Part shown: positions 33,565 to 40,901 of the stretch, piece by piece | Position numbering within the stretch: the stretch's first letter is position 1 | Layout of the letters: each line of letters opens with the position of its first letter | Assembly: GCF_000381545.1 (NCBI RefSeq) | Contig: NZ_KB906686.1 | Span: 62,001 to 126,000 of the forward strand | Source of the DNA: Rhodonellum psychrophilum GCM71 = DSM 17998 | GTDB lineage: Bacteria; Bacteroidota; Bacteroidia; Cytophagales; Cyclobacteriaceae | Length of the DNA: 64,000 bases | Direction of reading: 5' to 3' | Notes under the pieces: generated by a model | The model's input: the letters and a program-made list of their open reading frames with translations, nothing else | What the model was told of the DNA's origin: nothing | Database searches by the model: none | Position numbers and translations under genes: made by a program

Positions 33565-34247
33565 TTCTTTTCTATTTTACCACCTGTCCCGGTTTTCACC
33601 TCCACAATGGTTGGCGAACCCTTATACGTCACCTTGGCGCCTGTTGCAGCGCTTCCTCTCAGGGATTCTGCAACCTGAAATTCTGATTTGGCGGCCGTAT
33701 TTGCCAAAACTTCTGCATGTTTGACAGCGAGTTTATTCCCATCGACTTCTGCGCTGGTATAGATTTTCAGATCAAGATCGTTGGCCGTACCCGTCACAAA
33801 AATTTTTGCACTTGTGGACGCATCGATGGTCAAGCCAACCGATTTTACCTTTGTTTCGATATATGCGCTGGTCGTGGCAAACAAATATACCTGATCCGTT
33901 TCGAGGACATCTTTCACGATGACTTTGGCACTGGTAGAAGCCTGAACCTCTTCAATATCAATATAAGTAATGGTCACTTTTACAGAGTTGGATTTGAAAT
34001 TCCCCCGCCCGAGTTTGACCTCCAGGGTATTGTCAGAAACATTTGTTTCCACCTTGTCCAGTTCAATGCCTGAGGCGATGATTTGAATTTCATTTTTATC
34101 GCCTCGCACCAGCTCTGCCTCAATGGAATTGGACACTTTAATGCTGTTGAAATCTCTCAGGCTTCGGGTTTCCCTTTGCGTTTGGGCCTGTACCAAGAAG
34201 GTAATCAGGAAAAGACCTACAAAACCAAATAAGCTTTTTGTTTTCAT
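33561..34247 (-). CDS. Exported GIN-domain protein (DUF2807)
   Basis: A 228-residue envelope protein. A Sec signal (MKTKSLFGFVGLFLITFLVQ, ending AQA-like) is followed by a DUF2807 domain, a beta-helix-like repeat fold. Repeated short strands of the type ASTSAKVIVKDV, STSAKIFVTGTAN and TSAEVDGNKL are visible. The domain is common in Bacteroidetes and its role is unknown. A small gap (15 bp) separates it from the SDR gene upstream, so all three may share one transcript. Confidence 0.85.
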   Translation of the reverse strand: MKTKSLFGFVGLFLITFLVQAQTQRETRSLRDFNSIKVSNSIEAELVRGDKNEIQIIASGIELDKVETNVSDNTLEVKLGRGNFKSNSVKVTITYIDIEEVQASTSAKVIVKDVLETDQVYLFATTSAYIETKVKSVGLTIDASTSAKIFVTGTANDLDLKIYTSAEVDGNKLAVKHAEVLANTAAKSEFQVAESLRGSAATGAKVTYKGSPTIVEVKTGTGGKIEKK

Positions 34248-34262
34248 TTCTTTTGGATTTAG

Positions 34263-34940
34263 TTAAACTCCGCCATACAATTTAAATGTCATGTTTCTCA
34301 AATCTGGATTGTTGACAGCGTAGTGCATTGCTTCCGCAATTTCAGCTGGGTTGACCCAAAGTGAGAAATCAGCATCTGGCATTCCTTCCCTATTTTGGGG
34401 AGTATCGATGATGCTAGGGACGAATACGTGGGACCTGATTTTGGTGTCCACTGCTTCTTCAGTTACATAATCTGCCAGGCTAGACACCATCATCTTACTC
34501 AAAGCATATGCCACAGCGTTTTTCCCATCGGAAGATTGAAGCGCCGGACGGGCTCCCATAAAGAGAATGTGTCCAAAATTGGCCTTTTTCATCACTGGGA
34601 GAAAGTTTTTGACCATGTTGAAAGCACTGAAAAAATTTAATTTAATCATTTTGTCAATGTCAGCCACTTTGGTTTTTTCGATGCTTCCTGACTGAAATCC
34701 CCCTACCAACAATACCATGGCATCGACTTCCCCGTATTGCATGTGGTAGTCTTTTGCAAAATCCGCTACTGATTTTTCATCTGTGGCATCGACTTCATAC
34801 ACGTCATCCGCTTCTTCTACCTCATCACCTGAGCCTGGCAAAATGGTGGCAATCACGCGGTAACCTTCTCGTTTGAATTTTTCGACTACGGAGGCGCCCA
34901 AATTACCGGCTGCGCCCGTTACTATTATATTTCTATCCAT
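34263..34940 (-). CDS. Short-chain dehydrogenase/reductase (SDR)
   Basis: A 225-residue classical-type SDR. The cofactor loop is GAAGNLGASV (about 8-17), and the NxxG region is VLLVGGFQSG. The catalytic Tyr-Lys pair is seen as YALSKMM (about 149-155). Ser is less clear: GARPALQSSDG replaces the usual GSxxG. The substrate cannot be assigned. It begins the three-gene minus-strand unit ending at the 33017 terminator. Confidence 0.85.
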   Translation of the reverse strand: MDRNIIVTGAAGNLGASVVEKFKREGYRVIATILPGSGDEVEEADDVYEVDATDEKSVADFAKDYHMQYGEVDAMVLLVGGFQSGSIEKTKVADIDKMIKLNFFSAFNMVKNFLPVMKKANFGHILFMGARPALQSSDGKNAVAYALSKMMVSSLADYVTEEAVDTKIRSHVFVPSIIDTPQNREGMPDADFSLWVNPAEIAEAMHYAVNNPDLRNMTFKLYGGV

Positions 34941-35242
34941 ATAAGGTTATGTTTATTCAAAATTTTCTCTAAAATTAGGGTTAAATTTCGCGAAAAGCTT
35001 ATGAATTCAAAAAAATCAACTAACCATTTTAGGATAAACCCAGAATAGTCAGGGGCTTTTTTTACTGGTCTTTGGACCAGGCTTTATGAATTTGACTGCT
35101 GTACAATTACCTTTCGTTTCAAAATTCCATTCATAAAATCCTTACAAAAAGCAGGCCTATAAATCCTTTTCTATTTGACAAACCCATTCGTTGTAGCTCC
35201 TAAGGTCCGGGTGGCAATTTGAATGCTTCAACAATTCCATAC
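34941..35242. other. Intergenic region between divergent SDR and ATL genes
   Basis: About 300 bases of AT-rich DNA. A small perfect hairpin CTGGTC-TTTG-GACCAG lies at 35065-35080. No promoter with both boxes, gene or repeat is evident. Confidence 0.4.
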
Positions 35243-35569
35243 ATGAAAGAAAATTATTTTGATTTGGTGTTTCAAGTGGTCAGGTTGATACCCGAAGGAA
35301 AGGTGACCACCTACGGAGCGATCGCCAACTGTCTTGGAATTAAAAGTGGGGCAAGAATGGTCGGCTATGCCATGAATGCTTCACATACCTTGGAAAATAT
35401 CCCCGCGCATCGGGTAGTGAACAGAAATGGGGTGCTGACGGGAAAACATCATTTTGAGCATCCCGATAAAATGAAAGAACTTCTGGAAAAAGAAGGGATT
35501 GTGGTTATTGAAGACCAAATTGTGGATTTCGCCATTCATTTTTGGGATCCAGGCACCATGCAGATATGA
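35243..35569 (+). CDS. Alkyltransferase-like protein (ATL) lacking the active cysteine
   Basis: A 108-residue MGMT/Ogt-fold protein consisting of the DNA-binding domain only. It has PEGKVTTYGAIA, the arginine finger segment GARMVGYAMN, and at the active site NIPAHRVV, with Ala55 in place of the methyl-accepting Cys of PCHRV. ATL proteins, usually with Trp there, bind O6-alkylguanine and hand lesions to nucleotide excision repair. The frame opens at a TTG (35219), but the ATG at 35243 matches the family start. It probably stands alone. Confidence 0.9.
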   Translation: MKENYFDLVFQVVRLIPEGKVTTYGAIANCLGIKSGARMVGYAMNASHTLENIPAHRVVNRNGVLTGKHHFEHPDKMKELLEKEGIVVIEDQIVDFAIHFWDPGTMQI

Positions 35570-35687
35570 TTTATTTTTCGCCTAAATCACTCATTTTTTG
35601 CTAAATAAAATTTTTTTTATGCAAAATTTACTGATTTTTCACAAATGCGTATGCTTTTTGCAAAGTCTATTCAAAATCAGAAAGATT

Positions 35688-36053
35688 ATGGAAACAGCAT
35701 TAAAAAGTAATATCGCAGAAAATCTAAGGAAGCACCGAGTATTGAAGGGGTATACTCAGGAATACATCGCCGAGTACTTGGGAAAAAGAGATTACACCGC
35801 TTATTCTAGATATGAGCAAGGTAGATCAAACCTCAAAATGGAAGATGCCATAAAATTGGCCAGCCTCTATGAAGTGGATGTGCAGGAATTGATTTCGGTG
35901 TCGCCATCAATTTCCTACTCCTCCGAAATCCAGAAAAAATCCAGTGGATTGGTTTCCATTTTGGTGGATCTTGATGGCAGCAGCAGCACCTTGGAAAATA
36001 ACATCTCTAGGCTGAAGAAAATAAATGACCTTATCTCCAAGCAAGAGATTTGA
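35688..36053 (+). CDS. XRE-family helix-turn-helix regulator
   Basis: A 121-residue regulator. Residues about 9-65 are a Cro/C1-type HTH (IAENLRKHRVLKGYTQEYIA, then YSRYEQGRSNLKMEDAIKLA), followed by a C-terminal helical tail (LENNISRLKKINDLI) that may dimerise. The frame runs back to 35598, but that extension is hydrophobic and Cys-rich, unlike an XRE N-terminus, so the ATG at 35688 is chosen. The preceding 90 bases hold TTTTTGC/GCAAAA dyads that may be its operator. It abuts the convergent symporter gene (36054). Targets are unknown. Confidence 0.88.
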   Translation: METALKSNIAENLRKHRVLKGYTQEYIAEYLGKRDYTAYSRYEQGRSNLKMEDAIKLASLYEVDVQELISVSPSISYSSEIQKKSSGLVSILVDLDGSSSTLENNISRLKKINDLISKQEI

Positions 36054-37496
36054 TCAACGTTTTCGGATCATAAATAATCCAATAAACATGAACAGCCCAT
36101 TCAGGATCAGCATTTCGAATCCGAATTTATAGCCCCAGAGCCAGCTTTCGGAATTTTGACCAATAATGAATGAGAGAAGTGGTGCTCCCACAGCCAAATA
36201 AGGGACCAGCTTGTCTTTGACATTCCACTTGGTAAAAAGTCCGAAAGCATAAAGTCCCAGAAGGGGTCCATAAGTATATCCGGCGATGATGAAGACGGCA
36301 TTGATGACACTTTGGTCATTGATCCATCTGAATCCCAGGATTACCAAAAACATGATGAAGGTAAAGGCAATGTGGACCTTTTTCCGCAGTGGCACCTGTT
36401 TTTCCAAGGGGTATTTTTTCTCGATTTCCAAAAAATCATAACAAAACGAAGTGGTGAGTGCAGTAAGCGTAGAATCCGCACTGGAATAAGCCGCTGCCGT
36501 AATTCCTAGGATAAACACGATGCCGACAAATGCGGAAAAGTGCTGCGTGGCCAACAAGGGGTAAAGATCATCTGTCCGCAAGGGCATTGCGATTCCCTTG
36601 GTCTCCGCATACATATAGAGCAAAAGACCGAGGCAAAGAAAAAGCAGGTTGACAAAAACCAAAATGATGGTGAACCAAAACATGTTCTTTTGGGCATCAC
36701 CGATATTGCGACAAGTGAGGTTCTTTTGCATCATGTCCTGGTCGAGTCCCGTCATCACGATGGTGATAAAAGCTCCTGAAGCAAACTGCTTGAAGAAGTT
36801 GGTGCCTGACTGCCAGTCCCAATTGAATATTTCAGATCGCGGATCAGCAGCTGCCGCGGAGATGAAATTCCCGATCGAGGTGATTCCCAGATCCGTTGCA
36901 ATGAGGTAAATACTCACCACGACAGCCAAAAGCATGAAAAATGTCTGCAAAGTGTCGGTCCATACCACGGTTTTGATTCCACCACGGTGTGTATAAAGCC
37001 AGATCAGCGAAACCGTAATCAGAACAGAGACCCAAAATGGAATTCCCCAGCGGTCAAAAAGTACCAATTGGAGGACCCCCGCAACCAAAAACACGCGGAT
37101 AGAAGATCCGAGGGTCCTCGAAAGGATAAAGAAAAAAGCGCCGGTTTTATAGGACCAAAACCCAAACCTATCTTCAAGATAAGCATAAATGGAAACCAGA
37201 TTCAATCTGTAGTACAAGGGGAGCAGTACTTTGGCGATGACCAGATATCCAACGGTATAACCCAGAACGACTTGGAAATAATAAAAATTGGTGTTGCCGA
37301 CTTCACCCGGAACCGAGATAAAAGTCACTCCCGAAAGTGAGGCGCCAATCATGCCAAAAGCGACCAAAAACCAAGGAGACTGCCTGTCTCCGGTAAAAAA
37401 CGTGTCTTTTGAAATGTTCCTGGAGGTAAACCAGGAAATTAAAAACAAGAGGGCAAAATATGATGTTATGACTAGAAGAACTAAATTTGAGTCCAT
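36054..37496 (-). CDS. Sodium:solute symporter (SSS family)
   Basis: A 480-residue membrane carrier with about 13 hydrophobic helices. Typical SSS features include TGDRQSPWFLVAFGMIGASL near the N-terminus, with the conserved sodium-site helix, and the central ITAAAYSSADSTLTALTTSF region. The substrate (sugar, amino acid, sialate, pantothenate and others) cannot be read. The gene is divergent from clpS with 53 bases between the start codons, and its stop abuts the XRE gene. Confidence 0.9.
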   Translation of the reverse strand: MDSNLVLLVITSYFALLFLISWFTSRNISKDTFFTGDRQSPWFLVAFGMIGASLSGVTFISVPGEVGNTNFYYFQVVLGYTVGYLVIAKVLLPLYYRLNLVSIYAYLEDRFGFWSYKTGAFFFILSRTLGSSIRVFLVAGVLQLVLFDRWGIPFWVSVLITVSLIWLYTHRGGIKTVVWTDTLQTFFMLLAVVVSIYLIATDLGITSIGNFISAAAADPRSEIFNWDWQSGTNFFKQFASGAFITIVMTGLDQDMMQKNLTCRNIGDAQKNMFWFTIILVFVNLLFLCLGLLLYMYAETKGIAMPLRTDDLYPLLATQHFSAFVGIVFILGITAAAYSSADSTLTALTTSFCYDFLEIEKKYPLEKQVPLRKKVHIAFTFIMFLVILGFRWINDQSVINAVFIIAGYTYGPLLGLYAFGLFTKWNVKDKLVPYLAVGAPLLSFIIGQNSESWLWGYKFGFEMLILNGLFMFIGLFMIRKR

Positions 37497-37537
37497 AAAC
37501 GTTTTAGGAATGAATCTCTAAAATTGTTCATAATTAT

Positions 37538-37545
37538 TAAATTTG
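37538..37545 (+). promoter_or_regulatory. Candidate -7 element close to the clpS start
   Basis: TAAATTTG matches TAnnTTTG but lies only 4 bases before the ATG, so transcription from it would give an almost leaderless mRNA. No -33 TTTG is present at 19 bases. Confidence 0.3.
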
Positions 37546-37549
37546 CAAA

Positions 37550-37843
37550 ATGAGCTACCACACACAAACCTATCCGTACCAAAAAGAAGTCGAAGTATTG
37601 TTGGAGGAGTTGATCGATACAGAAGAAAGTGATCTGGTTGTCTTCAACGATGACGTGAATACTTTCGAGCATGTGACCAAAATCCTCATAAAGGTATGCA
37701 AACACACTTCGGAACAAGCCGAGCAATGTACCTTGGTGATCCATTACAAGGGGAAATGTGCCGTCAAAAAAGGCACTGCGCTTGAACTGAAACCGATGTG
37801 CGAAGCCATTCAAGACGCTGGCATACAAGCCGCAATCCTTTAA
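37550..37843 (+). CDS. clpS: ATP-dependent Clp protease adaptor ClpS
   Basis: ClpS is a small adaptor that delivers N-degron substrates to ClpAP or ClpCP. The 97-residue product contains LVVFNDDVNTFEHVTKILIK, the family core, where the NDDxxT segment contacts the N-degron, followed by QCTLVIHYKGKCAVKKG. An N-terminal extension of about 25 residues precedes the core, as in other ClpS proteins. recR begins 12 bases later, so the two are probably co-transcribed. Confidence 0.93.
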   Translation: MSYHTQTYPYQKEVEVLLEELIDTEESDLVVFNDDVNTFEHVTKILIKVCKHTSEQAEQCTLVIHYKGKCAVKKGTALELKPMCEAIQDAGIQAAIL

Positions 37844-37855
37844 TACTTACACGCC

Positions 37856-38476
37856 TTGAACTTCCCTTCCAAATTGATTGAGAATGCGGTCAATGAGATC
37901 AGCCGCCTGCCGGGTATCGGAAAAAAAACCGCGCTCAGGCTAGCCCTACATTTACTCAAGCAAAGAGAAACCGTTTCGGAGACTTTGGCCCATTCAATCT
38001 TGACCCTGAGAAAAGAAGTGAAATATTGTAAGGTTTGCCACAATATCTCCGACTCGGAGATTTGTAGCATCTGCACAGGTATGAAAAGGGACAAAAGCCT
38101 GATCTGCGTCGTGGAAGACATTCCCGATGTCCTGGCCATCGAAAACACTTCTCAATACAACGGCCTTTACCATGTCTTGGGTGGCGTGATTTCACCCATT
38201 CAGGGAATTGGTCCGGACGAATTGAAAATCGAATCCCTCATCAGCAGGATCAATGCCTCGCCCAGTGATGAGAAAGTGGAAGAAGTCATCTTGGCACTTT
38301 CCACCACCATGGAAGGAGATACCACTTCTTTTTACATCACCAGAAAACTCAAGACCATGGGCATCAAGGTCAGCACCATCGCAAGGGGAATCCCTGTGGG
38401 TGGAGAACTCGAGTATACCGACGAAGTCACCTTGGGAAGAAGTATCCTCACGCGCATCAATTATTCAGCAGATTAG
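37856..38476 (+). CDS. recR: Recombination mediator RecR
   Basis: RecR works with RecO/RecF to load RecA at gaps. The 206-residue protein has an HhH motif ([17 protein letters not shown]), a four-cysteine zinc site (CKVCHN and CSICTG), a Toprim domain ([32 protein letters not shown]) and the C-terminal [19 protein letters not shown]. The family start matches the TTG at 37856, since no ATG or GTG lies nearby, so TTG is taken as the start codon. It is followed by tRNA-Ala, which has its own promoter. Confidence 0.95.
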   Translation: MNFPSKLIENAVNEISRLPGIGKKTALRLALHLLKQRETVSETLAHSILTLRKEVKYCKVCHNISDSEICSICTGMKRDKSLICVVEDIPDVLAIENTSQYNGLYHVLGGVISPIQGIGPDELKIESLISRINASPSDEKVEEVILALSTTMEGDTTSFYITRKLKTMGIKVSTIARGIPVGGELEYTDEVTLGRSILTRINYSAD

Positions 38477-38484
38477 TTTTTTTC

Positions 38485-38515
38485 TTTGCGTTTTAAAAAT
38501 CCCTTTCTATATTTG
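38485..38515 (+). promoter_or_regulatory. Promoter of the tRNA-Ala gene
   Basis: TTTG at 38485-38488, 19 bases, then TATATTTG at 38508-38515: an exact TTTG-N19-TAnnTTTG promoter. The tRNA starts 11 bases further on. Confidence 0.8.
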
Positions 38516-38525
38516 CACTCCGATT

Positions 38526-38599
38526 GGGGGATTAGCTCAGTTGGCTAGAGCGCTACACTGGCAGTGTAGAGGTCAACGGTTCGAATCCGTTATTCTCCA
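38526..38599 (+). tRNA. tRNA-Ala (anticodon GGC)
   Basis: A complete cloverleaf. Acceptor GGGGGAT pairs with ATTCTCC; the D arm is GCTC/GAGC; the anticodon stem CTACA/TGTAG encloses loop CTGGCAG with anticodon GGC (38560-38562); the T arm is AACGG/CCGTT around TTCGAAT. G3-U70, the alanine identity pair, is present. Discriminator A at 38599; CCA is not encoded. Confidence 0.96.
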
Positions 38600-38606
38600 C
38601 AATTGT

Positions 38607-38645
38607 AAAACCTAACTTCTTTCAAAAGGAGTTAGGTTTTTTTTA
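38607..38645 (+). terminator. Terminator after tRNA-Ala
   Basis: AAAACCTAACT (38607-38617) pairs with AGTTAGGTTTT (38630-38640) around a 12-base loop, followed by further T residues. Confidence 0.88.
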
Positions 38646-38918
38646 TTTTGCTTGCCGTGCATATCCACCCCTTTTTTTTCGGCTCGGCTATTCCCGATAG
38701 AGGGGTAGTATCCCACTTCCCTTTCTATCTCCTTAAATTACCAATTCGGTCTTCTCTAATTCAATCGACATGGCCTATATGTTCACAGACCATTCACCAA
38801 CACGGGCAATCCCATCAACCCTGCACCCCCTTGAAGGAAAGAAAAAAGTCTCGAGGCATCTAGAGATGGTTTTGAATTCGAGCTCACTTCCTTCCCCGAA
38901 GGCATTACTTTAGCCAAA
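38646..38918. other. Intergenic region downstream of tRNA-Ala
   Basis: Between the tRNA terminator and the convergent ATPase gene. I see no credible gene, no direct repeat of the tRNA 3' end and no strong hairpin. The plus-strand frame at 38648-38863 does not look like a protein. Confidence 0.4.
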
Positions 38919-39722
38919 TCAATTCAAAAATCTTTCCCAATACGCTGCATTGCATCCCCTTTCGTTTATTTTTGAGTGTTTCAAATAAGCTTCTTTAAAC
39001 ACCTCACCATATTCTTTGTGCACGGCTAAAGGGTACAATTCAAAAATTGGATATTTTTCCATGAAACCCGCCATTGCCTCTTCAAATCCATCATATTCAT
39101 CCAAATAATCCACCCCCGGAATTTTATCGCATGCAAATTCTGGTGCAAACTCGAAAAGCGCCGATTCATCGGTCAAAAAGAAAAACCGCTCTTTTCCGTT
39201 GTTTTTTACCCTATAAAATTTGACCGAACCGCCTTCCCCTCCCACTTCACAGATAACCTCTAGGGTCTGGCTCAGGGCATAAGAATCCAGGATTTCTGTT
39301 AATATCTCCAGATTGTCTTCCCTCAGCTTATAGGAGGGATAGTAGCCTTTGTCTTGCGCGGCTATTTCGGTTCTTGCCCATGCTTCATTGGCATCCACGG
39401 TCAGCTGGATGACCTCCGTTTTGATTCCAATGAATTTTGCCTCTTTGATCAAGGATATAAAATCATCGTCAAAATTGGCCCATAAGCAATATTCCACAAC
39501 AAGCACCTTGTGGTCCATCAAAGCGCCCATTCCGGATCCCGAGGCTTTGTTGTAAACATCGATAATCCTGTCATCCTCTAAAGCCCCGAAATCTCCGAAA
39601 AGCTTAAGCGATATTTTGGCCAAATCAAAAACATAATAAGTTTTCTTGTCCTGATAATTTTTTGCGATAAAAGTACTTTTCCCTGTTCCGGGTGCGCCGG
39701 TTACAAATATGATTTTGTCCAT
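38919..39722 (-). CDS. P-loop NTPase of unknown function
   Basis: A 267-residue protein with a Walker A motif GAPGTGKST at 9-17 and an opening IIFVTG typical of small nucleotide kinases or zeta-like NTPases. A Walker-B-like strand is HKVLVVEYCL near 70. The C-terminal half (about 165-267), with VKFYRVKNNGKERFFFL and ELYPLAVHKEYGE, is a separate domain that I do not recognise. It is the third gene of a compact three-gene minus-strand set and lies nearest the tRNA. A kinase, a zeta-type toxin or a signalling ATPase are all possible. Confidence 0.8.
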   Translation of the reverse strand: MDKIIFVTGAPGTGKSTFIAKNYQDKKTYYVFDLAKISLKLFGDFGALEDDRIIDVYNKASGSGMGALMDHKVLVVEYCLWANFDDDFISLIKEAKFIGIKTEVIQLTVDANEAWARTEIAAQDKGYYPSYKLREDNLEILTEILDSYALSQTLEVICEVGGEGGSVKFYRVKNNGKERFFFLTDESALFEFAPEFACDKIPGVDYLDEYDGFEEAMAGFMEKYPIFELYPLAVHKEYGEVFKEAYLKHSKINERGCNAAYWERFLN

Positions 39723-39749
39723 AAAATTTTTGTTTTGGTTTTAGAAAAA

Positions 39750-40025
39750 TTAATTCTTGAGGTTATTCGTATTCACCAGGCTGTCGTGGCAGGCCTTGGT
39801 TTGATGCAGCAGCCCGATGATCCGCTGGACATTTGCATCGCTGATCTTCTCAAAATCAGAAAGCTTGAAATTCATGTCGTCCCCAACGTCAAACAATTCA
39901 TCCGCATCGGACATTTCGCCCGACATCGCCAGATTGACCAGCTGGTCAAACAATTTGTCATGAAAGTCCGCCAATTTCCAGCAACTCCTGATCAAGGCTT
40001 TTCTGTATATTTTGGGATTTTCCAT
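39750..40025 (-). CDS. Uncharacterised small helical protein
   Basis: A 91-residue acidic protein, mainly helical: KALIRSCWKLADFHDKLFDQ, then a linker rich in Asp and Glu (MSGEMSDADELFDVGDD), then a second helix (ANVQRIIGLLHQTKACHD). No family recognised. It is the middle gene, 27 bases upstream of the ATPase gene and 40 bases after the stop of the next. Small size and charge are compatible with an adaptor or antitoxin, but there is no direct evidence. Confidence 0.65.
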   Translation of the reverse strand: MENPKIYRKALIRSCWKLADFHDKLFDQLVNLAMSGEMSDADELFDVGDDMNFKLSDFEKISDANVQRIIGLLHQTKACHDSLVNTNNLKN

Positions 40026-40065
40026 GGGTTTGGCTTTTGATTTTATAATGGGGAAAAAGATGATG

Positions 40066-40392
40066 TCATTTCAACTGTTCGCTGTGATCCTTCATCAGCC
40101 CCCAAATCTCATGGTAGGCAGAAAGTTTATCCCTTTGCTCCGGGAGCGAAGCGATTTCGTTTTTAAAATTGGGGTAATCGATGTCCTTGATCATCTTGAC
40201 CAGTACATCTGCCATTTCCTGTTTTTTGACCAAAACCCTATACCGGTAGTCTGCCGATGGGATTTCCAAAATCCTCTTGTCATCAAAAAGGAGCTGCAAG
40301 TCTTTTTTCAGCCTTGCCCTTACCAAAAATGTATCCGTCTGATCCCAATGCTGAACAATGGAAATAAACCCAAAAGTTGATGCTATCCACAT
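40066..40392 (-). CDS. Uncharacterised protein opening MWIASTFGFISIVQ
   Basis: A 108-residue protein. The start ATG at 40392 is preferred over the longer frame (40425), because MWIxTxFGFxSIVQ openings followed by TFLVRARLKKDL are familiar to me from widespread hypothetical proteins. The strand order (two short strands, helix, strand, helix) suggests a small alpha/beta domain. First gene of the three-gene set; about 110 bases upstream lies repeat B. Function unknown. Confidence 0.7.
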   Translation of the reverse strand: MWIASTFGFISIVQHWDQTDTFLVRARLKKDLQLLFDDKRILEIPSADYRYRVLVKKQEMADVLVKMIKDIDYPNFKNEIASLPEQRDKLSAYHEIWGLMKDHSEQLK

Positions 40393-40502
40393 AATGTTAC
40401 CCTTTAAAAGTGAGCGATTTAACAATAACTAAATTTACCAAAACGGTTTGACATCAAAAAACTATTGACACAAATTGTCTTTGTTTAATTTTATTTGAAA
40501 TC

Positions 40503-40718
40503 AACGGAGTTCAAAAATGGGAGAAATTCCGATAGCAGGTGAACCAAGTGAAAAGCGAAATATGAATTTGAAACTCTAATAGGATTGAAGCTGCAAGAAA
40601 ATCAGGCTTTTGAGAGATTAAGAATAATACCTAAATGGTGAAGTCAAAAATAAAATACAAATTACTGATTATTAAAAACTATACCCTGAAATTGAATTGG
40701 CAATGCATAACACGATTT
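40503..40718 (-). repeat. Dispersed repeat, copy B (reverse orientation, degenerate)
   Basis: On the minus strand it begins AAATCGTGTTATGCATTGC and ends GAACTCCGTT, and keeps the blocks TTGACTTCACC, CCTGATTTTCTTGCAG and TTCAATCCTATTAG. It is the most diverged copy: its inner palindrome region is unrelated to that of copies C and D. It occupies most of the otherwise empty 509-base gap (40393-40901) between the three-gene set and clpB. Confidence 0.75.
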
Positions 40719-40834
40719 AAACATTGGAAATCCCTCAGCAACCGAATCCAGAAATCCGCCAATTTGGTGTCAAATATTCTCCTGAGGCCTCAAATGCTAT
40801 CCCAACCTTCAAAAAACTGGATAGAGCTAAAAAA

Positions 40835-40867
40835 AACCTACCGGATTCAGAAAATCCGGTAGGTTTT
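40835..40867 (-). terminator. Terminator of clpB
   Basis: AAACCTACCGGATT, loop of 5-6 bases, then AATCCGGTAGGTTT, with A/T runs outside. It lies 35 bases below the clpB stop. Confidence 0.9.
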
Positions 40868-40901
40868 ACATTGAAGGAAAGTAGGATTTCACTGAAGTGA
40901 T

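Noticed and set aside
38648-38863. 71-codon plus-strand frame after tRNA-Ala
   Set aside because: Pro/Ser/His-rich low-quality product; no start context or conservation seen.
38526-40392. Integration at tRNA-Ala with a direct repeat of the tRNA end
   Set aside because: I found no copy of the tRNA 3' end downstream and no integrase, so an att site is not supported.
40635-40862. 75-codon plus-strand frame
   Set aside because: Covers part of repeat B and the clpB terminator; not a gene.
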